Source: an uncultured Caulobacteraceae bacterium (lineage in GTDB: Bacteria > Pseudomonadota > Alphaproteobacteria > Caulobacterales > Caulobacteraceae). From it: a DNA stretch of 52,730 nucleotides. The DNA lies in NCBI GenBank assembly GCA_946482375.1, contig CAMLRH010000001.1, forward strand, positions 1 to 52,730. The letters are read 5' to 3'. Numbering within the stretch: position 1 is the first letter of the stretch; each line of letters starts with the position of its first letter. Both the position numbers and the translations under genes were made by a program. The notes under the pieces were generated by a model, which had not been told where the DNA came from, searched no databases, and saw only the letters and a program-made list of their open reading frames with translations. Below, in pieces: positions 46,298 to 52,730 of the stretch.

Positions 46298-46749
46298 GAC
46301 CCATCGACCTCATCGTCATTCACTGCGCCGCGACGCCGGAGGGCAAGGCGTTCGACGTCTCCGACATCGAGCGAATGCACAAGGCCCGTGGGTTCGCGAT
46401 GGTGGGCTACCACTACGTGATCCTGCTGGACGGGACGGTGCAGAAGGGCAGGCCGGAGGCGTTGGCCGGCGCCCACGTGCAGGGTCACAACAAGCGCTCC
46501 ATCGGCATCTGCTACATCGGCGGGGTAGGGGCTGACGGGAAGCCCAAGGACACCCGGACTGAGGAGCAGAAGGCGTCGCTTGAAATGCTGGTCCGTTCGT
46601 TGCGCCAGAAGTACCCCAAGGCTCGCGTCTGCGGCCACCGCGACCTGTCACCCGACCTCGACGGGGACGGCAAGGTCGAGCCGCACGAGTGGTTCAAGGC
46701 CTGTCCGTCGTTCAGCGTCCAAAACTGGCTTGCGGAGATCGGGCTATGA
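46294..46749 (+). CDS. N-acetylmuramoyl-L-alanine amidase endolysin
   Basis: 151 aa, T7-lysozyme-like Amidase_2. Zinc ligands His10 (IVIHCAATP), His115 (CGHRDLSPD) and Cys137 (KACPSF), with Tyr41 and Lys135 in catalytic positions. It cuts the amide between MurNAc and L-Ala. There is no signal peptide, so it needs a holin. Between the second and third ligands lies DLDGDGKVEPHE (121-132), a 12-residue EF-hand-like loop. It is followed at once by a small membrane protein and the spanins. Confidence 0.93.
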   Translation: MRPIDLIVIHCAATPEGKAFDVSDIERMHKARGFAMVGYHYVILLDGTVQKGRPEALAGAHVQGHNKRSIGICYIGGVGADGKPKDTRTEEQKASLEMLVRSLRQKYPKARVCGHRDLSPDLDGDGKVEPHEWFKACPSFSVQNWLAEIGL

Positions 46750-46892
46750 GCTTCCTCGCTGGCGCCGCTGTCGGCGCGGGTTCCGTCGTCTTCCTGCAAA
46801 TCTGCTTCATCGTGGGGTTTGTGTGGGCGACGCCGAAGCTGTGGAGGTGGGTCAAGCGTAGCTGGGCGGACGCGTGGGGGCTGGAATGGTGA
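46746..46892 (+). CDS. 48-residue membrane protein, possible holin
   Basis: SFLAGAAVGAGSVVFLQICF and IVGFVWATPKLWRWVKRSWA: one hydrophobic helix and a basic Trp-rich tail. ATGA overlap with the endolysin and a 7-base overlap with the spanin gene place it inside the lysis cassette. It may be a single-pass holin (class III) or a regulator. Confidence 0.55.
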   Translation: MSFLAGAAVGAGSVVFLQICFIVGFVWATPKLWRWVKRSWADAWGLEW

Positions 46893-47380
46893 TCCGCGCG
46901 CTCCTGATCGCCTGCCTTGTCCTGACGGTCGGGCTCGGCATCCAAACCTGGCGCATCGACCGCCTCAAGGCCGCGCCTGTCAAAGAGCGCCTGAAGACGG
47001 TCGAGAAGATCGTCTATCGCCAAGCCGAGGCGGCGAAGATCACAGAGGGCGTCGGCCGGCGCGTCGCCGAGCGCGAGACTGAGGTCCGCACCGTCACCCG
47101 AACCATCATTGAGAAGGTCCCGGTCTATGTCACCGCTGAAGCTGATCTGCTGCCTGTTCCTCTTGGCTTTGTCCGCCTGCACGACGCCGCGGCCCTTGGA
47201 ACGCCAGCCGTTCCCTTCGGCGCCAGGGAATCTGCTGATAGTCCCTCAGGGGTTGCGCTCTCTACCGTCGCCGGAACCGTCGCCTACAACTACGGGGAAT
47301 GTCTCGGCTGGCGAGAGCAGGTGATCGGCTGGCAGGCATGGTATGCCGAGCAGAAGGCGGCTTGGGAAGCGCACGGTTAG
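46886..47380 (+). CDS. Inner-membrane spanin (Rz-like)
   Basis: 164 aa from ATG 46886. VIRALLIACLVLTVGLGIQT is a single N-terminal membrane anchor. LKTVEKIVYRQAEAAKITEG and RVAERETEVRTVTRTIIEKV is a periplasmic coiled coil, and the C-terminal part is globular with GECLGWREQVIGWQAWYAEQ. This is the i-spanin layout. An outer-membrane partner is nested in another frame at 47127-47324, as Rz1 in Rz. Confidence 0.85.
   Translation: MVIRALLIACLVLTVGLGIQTWRIDRLKAAPVKERLKTVEKIVYRQAEAAKITEGVGRRVAERETEVRTVTRTIIEKVPVYVTAEADLLPVPLGFVRLHDAAALGTPAVPFGARESADSPSGVALSTVAGTVAYNYGECLGWREQVIGWQAWYAEQKAAWEAHG
47127..47324 (+). CDS. Outer-membrane spanin lipoprotein (Rz1-like), nested
   Basis: 65 aa entirely inside the i-spanin gene. 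MSPLKLICCLFLLALSACTT has a perfect lipobox LSAC (15-18), so Cys18 is lipidated. The mature part is Pro-rich (TPRPLERQPFPSAPGNLLIV), as in Rz1. AAGG lies 9 bases before the ATG. It would join the i-spanin across the periplasm to fuse the membranes at lysis. Confidence 0.85.
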   Translation: MSPLKLICCLFLLALSACTTPRPLERQPFPSAPGNLLIVPQGLRSLPSPEPSPTTTGNVSAGESR

Positions 47381-47592
47381 TCCGAGATATGCGGCGTCTC
47401 CCGCGACCCGCAGGCTGAACACCTGAAGCGCCTCGCCGCCACTCTCGTAGGCCCTGTATGAGGCCCAAAGACAGCTAGAGCCTTGCGCTTCTCCATGAAG
47501 CCCTTGTGACCGCAGTCCGGGCTCCGGCAGGTGAACTTCAGCCCGGATGACCGACGCATCGCGTGTTCAAGCGTTTCAGGGAAGCATGCCAT
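47377..47592 (-). CDS. Zinc-finger-like small protein
   Basis: 71 aa. FTCRSPDCGHKGFMEKRKAL and RRFRCSACGSRE carry two cysteine pairs 32 residues apart, a zinc-ribbon. ATG 47592 lies inside a perfect 9-bp inverted repeat (TTCAGGGAA at 47575-47583, TTCCCTGAA at 47592-47600); an in-frame ATG at 47559 avoids it. It converges on the spanin gene, with overlapping stops. Perhaps a regulator expressed in the lysogen. Confidence 0.55.
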   Translation of the reverse strand: MACFPETLEHAMRRSSGLKFTCRSPDCGHKGFMEKRKALAVFGPHTGPTRVAARRFRCSACGSRETPHISD

Positions 47593-47600
47593 TCCCTGAA

Positions 47601-48007
47601 CACAACAGGAACGGAGGGAAGGAGTCTAGGGGGCTAGCGTGCGGCCCAGGATATCCAGTTCGGAAAGGATGAGACTCTGAACGCCCCGCACAATATCGGC
47701 TCGCTCTCTATGCACAAGGCGCCGTTGGAGATTGGGAGCCGCCTTCGCGTTCGCGCGCTCGTTGGCTTCAATGCGCTTCGCCAGAGCCAGAACCCTGTCC
47801 CGGTAATGTTCCTCGGCCTGGGCGAATATCTCGCAGATCAGCTTCTGCTCTTTTGGGGTCAGCTCGTCGAGCCGGTAGGTGCGGGCGGTTTCGATCATGG
47901 CCTAAATTACCCCCGGCGAGACGCCCGACCAACCGCTATCGTGCACTACATCTTTTCGCTTGACAGCCCCTCACAACAGGAACGGAGAGGGAGAGTCTAG
48001 GGGTTAG
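47601..48007. repeat. Pair of ~36-bp direct repeats at gene ends
   Basis: Copies at 47601-47637 and 47972-48007 share CACAACAGGAACGGAG and then GGAGTCTAGGGG or GAGAGTCTAGGGG. Each lies at the stop of a minus-strand gene (47626 and 48004). They may be recombination sites, processing signals or the trace of a duplication. Confidence 0.65.
47626..47898 (-). CDS. Hypothetical helical protein
   Basis: 90 aa. RTYRLDELTPKEQKLICEIF, AQAEEHYRDRVLALAKRIEA, RRLVHRERADIVRGVQSLIL: long helices, likely a coiled coil. Its stop lies inside the first copy of the direct repeat at 47601-47637. No family recognised. Confidence 0.5.
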   Translation of the reverse strand: MIETARTYRLDELTPKEQKLICEIFAQAEEHYRDRVLALAKRIEANERANAKAAPNLQRRLVHRERADIVRGVQSLILSELDILGRTLAP

Positions 48008-48219
48008 GCAGCCTTCTTCGTGAGGGCTTCTAGAATGAGCGCGAGCTGCCGCTCGATGTCCGTCAGCCGCTCCTCGATGGTGCGAACCTGCTTCTCGCGA
48101 AGCGGGGGTGTCGGGCACGTACAGCCCTCCTTGCCATACACGGCGGCGCCCATGCAGCCAGGGATGAGGATGCGGCCGACCTCCTTGTCGAAGATGTAGT
48201 GGCAGCGCTCGGTGCTCAC
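48004..48219 (-). CDS. Hypothetical Cys-containing protein
   Basis: 71 aa from GTG 48219. ERCHYIFDKEVGRILIPGCM GAAVYGKEGCTC has a C..IPGCMG..C.C arrangement seen in other small phage proteins. A helical C-terminus follows (RTIEERLTDIERQLALILEA). Function unknown. The stop is inside the second copy of the direct repeat. Confidence 0.55.
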   Translation of the reverse strand: MSTERCHYIFDKEVGRILIPGCMGAAVYGKEGCTCPTPPLREKQVRTIEERLTDIERQLALILEALTKKAA

Positions 48220-48226
48220 GCTTCAC

Positions 48227-48442
48227 TCATTGGGTGGGGGTTGGGTTAGGGGGTTCACCCGTTGCTGGATTGCCGGTACTCGCTTCGCTCGGAATGTCAG
48301 GCTGCACTTCGCTGGACGTTCCGGTAACCACGAGGCCGAAGTACCAGTCAGGCCCCCAGCCGATTCCGAGCAGGCGGCGGACTGGCGCGCAGCCGAAGAC
48401 CTCCCACGGTTCGTGTCGCCAAACGAGGTTGGGCAGCCTCAT
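48227..48442 (-). CDS. Small hypothetical protein next to attR
   Basis: 71 aa from ATG 48442 with GGAG 7 bases upstream. MRLPNLVWRHEPWEVFGCAP and VRRLLGIGWGPDWYFGLVVT form a Trp-rich domain; the tail (SEASTGNPATGEPPNPTPTQ) is disordered. No family recognised. It is the phage gene closest to attR, and the first of four minus-strand genes that may be a late-acquired accessory set. Confidence 0.5.
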   Translation of the reverse strand: MRLPNLVWRHEPWEVFGCAPVRRLLGIGWGPDWYFGLVVTGTSSEVQPDIPSEASTGNPATGEPPNPTPTQ

Positions 48443-48639
48443 GCTGCGGCTCCGAGATAGAGGGGCTGCACGAGGTTTCCAGCGCCCTCGGCCTCGCGGC
48501 GGCCTAACCTTCAATTCCACCTCCCAGATATCTCCCTGTTTTTATCCGATGTTCTCGACCTGTTCACGCCAAAACTGTACAATGGCGCGCGAAAGCCGGT
48601 AGCCCCAGAAGGGGCGTTTCCGCTGTGATTACAAGGGGA

Positions 48640-48719
<80 letters not shown>

Positions 48720-48813
48720 GAAAGGCGAGGCGGGCCTGATAGCGAATGTCGCCCGCCACTGGAAGCGAAAAGCGCCTTGACCCGAACGGGCGCGTCGCCG
48801 CACCCAGAGGCGC

Positions 48814-48948
48814 ATGAAGAAAGACGGCGGCAAGCCTCCGGCGAAGGACGCGCGCGAGACGAAGCTCGCCGCGGCGCTGCGCGCCAACCTGCGCCGCCGC
48901 AAGGCCGGCGCTCAACCCGCGCCTAAACCGCCGAAGTCGGAGGCGTGA
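48814..48948 (+). CDS. 44-residue basic protein upstream of murA
   Basis: KDARETKLAAALRANLRRRK is the recognisable core of a small conserved protein of Caulobacterales and sphingomonads, with a Pro/Ala/Lys-rich tail. No known function. It is probably the first gene of the murA operon; 81 bases separate it from the murA start. Confidence 0.65.
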   Translation: MKKDGGKPPAKDARETKLAAALRANLRRRKAGAQPAPKPPKSEA

Positions 48949-49029
48949 AACGGGACTTGCGCGCGGGCGCTCAGGTCCGCACACATGGCCCGCCCGGCGC
49001 CCGTTGCGTCGCGCAGCGTTAGGAGCCGC

Positions 49030-50319
<1,290 letters not shown>

Positions 50320-50733
50320 ATGGCCGAGCCGCTGCGTCTGATCGCCCAGGACGAGGAGGACCTCGGCGTCATCTCCGCCGCCCTGCAGGACGCCGTGGCG
50401 AAGATCGGCGACATCACCTTCGAGGGCGGACGGCTGACGGTTCTGTTCAACCGCTTCCGCTGGGAGGACGGCCGCCGCGAACGCATCCGCTCTGGCGTTC
50501 AGCTCGGGTGCGTGCAGGCGGTGAAGTCGCGCAACCTGCGGCGCGAGGCGAAAGGCGCGGTGGTCGAACTGCTGGCGCTGACCTTCGAGCCAGGCGAGGC
50601 TCCCGGCGGCGCGGTGGTGTTCACCTTCGCCGGCGGCGGCGACCTGCGCGCCGAGGTCGAATGCATCGACGCGGCGCTGGCCGACGTGTCGGCGCCGTGG
50701 CCAACGCCGCGCAAGCCTGAGCATCAGGTCTAG
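50320..50733 (+). CDS. DUF2948 family protein
   Basis: 137 aa, begins right after murA. LRLIAQDEEDLGVISAALQD and FNRFRWEDGRRERIRSGVQL, then VVFTFAGGGDLRAEVECIDA AL. This is the DUF2948 family of alphaproteobacteria, usually found between murA and hisD. Function unknown; context is conserved. Confidence 0.88.
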   Translation: MAEPLRLIAQDEEDLGVISAALQDAVAKIGDITFEGGRLTVLFNRFRWEDGRRERIRSGVQLGCVQAVKSRNLRREAKGAVVELLALTFEPGEAPGGAVVFTFAGGGDLRAEVECIDAALADVSAPWPTPRKPEHQV

Positions 50734-50769
50734 GCGTTCGGGCCGGTCCCCACTAGAACGCGGCCCAAT

Positions 50770-52050
50770 ATGCGCCGCTTCCGCAGCACAGACGCCGCCT
50801 TCCAGACGGACTTCCGGGCCTTCCTCGACGAACGCCGCGGCGCGCCCGCCGACGTGGATGCGGCGGTGGTGAAGGTGCTCGACGCCGTGAAGGCCGAGGG
50901 GCTGGCGGCGGAGCTGCGCTTCTCCCGCGAGTTCGACCGCGCCGACCTCGACGAGCAGTCGATCCGCGTGACCCCCGAGGAGATCGAGGCGGGGGCCGCC
51001 GAATGCGCCCCGGACGTGCGCGAGGCCATCGCCTTCGCCGCCGCCCGCATCCGCGCCTATCACGAGCGCCAGCGGCCGAAGGATGAGCGCTTCACCGACG
51101 ACGCGGGTGTTGAGCTCGGCTGGCGCTGGACGGCGCTGGAGTCGGTCGGCGTCTACGTGCCGGGAGGCCGGGCGGCCTATCCCTCGACGGTGCTGATGAA
51201 CGCCGTCCCCGCGCAGGCGGCGGGTGTCGAGCGCATCGCCATGGTCACGCCGCCCGGAAAGCTGCAGCCGGCGGTGCTGGCGGCGGCGAAGGAAGCGGGC
51301 GTCACCGAGATCTGGCGCGTGGGCGGGGCTCAGGCCGTGGCCGCGTTGGCCTTCGGGGCGGGTCCGATCCAGCCGGTGGACAAGATCGTCGGCCCCGGCA
51401 ACGCCTGGGTCACGGCCGCCAAGCGCCGCGTCTACGGCGTCGTCGGCATCGACGCGCTGGCCGGGCCGTCGGAGATCGTGGTGGTGGCCGACGCGAAGAA
51501 CGATCCGCAGTGGATCGCCGCCGATCTGCTGTCGCAGGCCGAACACGACCCGGCGGCGCAGTCGATCCTCATTACTGATGACGAGGCCTTCGGCGCGGCC
51601 GTCGAGCAGGCGGTGGCGACGCAGCTGCAGAGTCTGGCCACCGGCGAGGACGCCGCGCTGTCCTGGCGTGACCACGGGGCGGTGGTGATCTCGCCGCTGG
51701 GCGACAGCCCGGGGCTGGTCGACCTGATCGCGCCCGAGCACGTCGAGTTCGCGGTCGACCAGCCCGAGCAACTCGCCGACCGGGTCCGGCACGCGGGGGC
51801 CATTTTCCTCGGACGCCATACGCCGGAGGCCATCGGCGACTATGTGGCGGGCTCCAACCACGTTCTGCCGACGAGCCGGGCAGCGCGGTTCTCGTCGGGG
51901 CTGTCGCTCTATGACTTCCTCAAGCGCACCTCGATCGTGCGCTGCGACGAGGCCTCGTTCGGGAAGCTGGGGCCGCACACCGTGGCGCTGGCGCAGGCCG
52001 AGGGCCTGCCGGCGCACGCGCGGTCGGCCGAGATAAGGCTCAAACGATAA
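50770..52050 (+). CDS. hisD: Histidinol dehydrogenase
   Basis: 426 aa. It oxidises L-histidinol to histidine in two NAD-dependent steps. GVYVPGGRAAYPSTVLMNAV and DALAGPSEIVVVAD mark the family; SQAEHDP supplies zinc-ligand His and Gln, IAPEHVE the catalytic Glu-His, and GPHTVALAQAEGL the C-terminal region with His. Complete. No strong ribosome site before ATG 50770. Host gene. Confidence 0.97.
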   Translation: MRRFRSTDAAFQTDFRAFLDERRGAPADVDAAVVKVLDAVKAEGLAAELRFSREFDRADLDEQSIRVTPEEIEAGAAECAPDVREAIAFAAARIRAYHERQRPKDERFTDDAGVELGWRWTALESVGVYVPGGRAAYPSTVLMNAVPAQAAGVERIAMVTPPGKLQPAVLAAAKEAGVTEIWRVGGAQAVAALAFGAGPIQPVDKIVGPGNAWVTAAKRRVYGVVGIDALAGPSEIVVVADAKNDPQWIAADLLSQAEHDPAAQSILITDDEAFGAAVEQAVATQLQSLATGEDAALSWRDHGAVVISPLGDSPGLVDLIAPEHVEFAVDQPEQLADRVRHAGAIFLGRHTPEAIGDYVAGSNHVLPTSRAARFSSGLSLYDFLKRTSIVRCDEASFGKLGPHTVALAQAEGLPAHARSAEIRLKR

Positions 52051-52057
52051 TGCGTCC

Positions 52058-52152
52058 TTCGACACGGCCGCTGCGCGGCCTGCTCAGGATGACTTATTAT
52101 GGGGATTTCCCAACCTCAGTCATGGTGAGCAGCCCCGAAGGGGCGTGTCGAA
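52058..52152. repeat. Intergenic palindromic repeat with branched arms
   Basis: TTCGACACGGCC..GCTCAGGATGAC (52058-52093) is complementary to GTCATGGTGAGCAG..GTGTCGAA (52119-52152). Inside each arm lies a smaller hairpin (GGCCGCTGCGCGGCC; CCCCGAAGGGG). The whole could fold as a cruciform or Y. It lies between hisD and the UPF0262 gene and resembles dispersed repeats of this bacterial group. Confidence 0.75.
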
Positions 52153-52165
52153 CCACGCAGGGCCT

Positions 52166-52645
52166 ATGACCGACTTGGACCGCGCGCAGCACCGGTTGCA
52201 GAGCATCGTCATCGACGAGGACTCGCTCGCCGCCGCCTCGCGTGACCAGGAGCAGGAACGGCAGATCGCCATCTTCGACCTGCTGGAGGAGAACTACTTC
52301 CAGCCGGAGGGCGCGGAGCAGGGCCCCTACGACCTGCGCATCGCGCTGGTGGAGAACCGGCTGGCGCTGGACATCCGCGGACCGTCGTACGAGCGTCGCC
52401 ACCTGCTCTCGCTCTCGCCATTCCGGGGCGTGATCAAGGACTACTTCATGGTCTGCGAGAGCTATTACCACGCCATCCGCAACGCCACGCCGCAGCAGAT
52501 CGAGGCGCTGGATATGGGCCGGCGCGGCCTGCACAACGAAGGCTCGGAACTGTTGCGGGCGCGGCTCGAAGGCAAGGTGGCGACGGACGTCGACACGGCG
52601 CGGCGCCTCTTCACCCTGGTCTGCGCGCTCCACTGGCGGGGATAG
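52166..52645 (+). CDS. UPF0262 family protein
   Basis: 159 aa from ATG 52166. RLQSIVIDEDSLAAASRDQE and QERQIAIFDLLEENYFQPEG, then FRGVIKDYFMVCESYYHAIR and GRRGLHNEGSELLRARLEGK. These are UPF0262 signatures. The family is confined to alphaproteobacteria and lies downstream of hisD. Function unknown. The stop is 1 base before the next start. Confidence 0.92.
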   Translation: MTDLDRAQHRLQSIVIDEDSLAAASRDQEQERQIAIFDLLEENYFQPEGAEQGPYDLRIALVENRLALDIRGPSYERRHLLSLSPFRGVIKDYFMVCESYYHAIRNATPQQIEALDMGRRGLHNEGSELLRARLEGKVATDVDTARRLFTLVCALHWRG

Positions 52646-52646
52646 G

Positions 52647-52730
52647 GTGGCCGAGCTTCCCGGCGCAGTGCTGTTTGCGTGCAACTTCAACCGCGTGCGA
52701 TCGCCGATGGCCGAGGCGCTGATGAAGCTG
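52647..52730 (+). CDS. Low-molecular-weight protein-tyrosine-phosphatase-like, N-terminal part
   Basis: Only 28 codons before the window ends. AVLFACNFNRVRSPMAEALM has the catalytic P-loop C-x5-R-S (CNFNRVRS) of low-molecular-weight phosphatases and arsenate reductases. A GTG start follows the UPF0262 stop by 1 base. Its gene order after hisD is a familiar alphaproteobacterial cluster. Confidence 0.8.
   Translation, partial: MAELPGAVLFACNFNRVRSPMAEALMKL

Overview
The window is GC-rich alphaproteobacterial DNA, most likely from the order Caulobacterales (Brevundimonas, Caulobacter or Phenylobacterium-like). The order is inferred from the flanking host genes: murA, a DUF2948 gene, hisD, a UPF0262 gene and a low-molecular-weight phosphatase in a row on the right, and mutA and a nitronate monooxygenase on the left. 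No species can be assigned from sequence reading alone.

Most of the window (4882-48691) is one prophage of about 43.8 kb inserted in the 3' half of a tRNA-Thr(GGT) gene. A perfect 52-bp direct repeat marks attL (4882-4933) and attR (48640-48691); the tRNA is intact on the attR side. A tyrosine integrase lies next to attL. Its virion genes read terminase, portal, scaffold, coat, P22 gp4-like, gp10-like, needle/fibre, three ejection proteins, then tailspike/receptor binding. This is the gene order of P22-like short-tailed phages.

The left arm (14177 down to 4949, minus strand) is one very tightly packed early operon, with most stop and start codons overlapping by a few bases. It holds a Rad52-type annealing protein, a YqaJ/lambda-exonuclease homologue, NinB, an HNH-like protein, an XRE regulator, many unknown small proteins, an excisionase-like protein and the integrase. 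The immunity region (14235-17700) has two nearly identical promoters, one firing left and one right, each with the same operator between -35 and -10. Between them, a leftward operon carries a repressor-like HTH gene, a secreted protein, a staphylococcal-nuclease-fold protein and a P63C-domain protein. The right early operon (16836-21664) carries a Cro-like gene, RusA, a DnaA domain IV-like protein, an O-like gene with candidate origin repeats inside it, and a possible helicase loader. It ends at a terminator followed by about 470 bases with no gene.

The late operon (22229-47380, plus strand) holds packaging, head, tail, ejection, fibre and lysis genes. It includes a phage GroES, an amidase endolysin, small membrane proteins and a nested Rz/Rz1 spanin pair. 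Near attR four small minus-strand genes precede the tRNA. The large terminase is split into ATPase and nuclease ORFs by what looks like a 1-nt shift, so it is uncertain whether the prophage is functional.

Left of the prophage, 1634-3827 carries a DUF2793/glycine-rich tail protein, a small protein and a holin-like membrane protein. These look like a second, separate phage-tail or gene-transfer-agent remnant in the host chromosome. Two intergenic palindromic repeats (1477-1587 and 52058-52152) also lie in host DNA.
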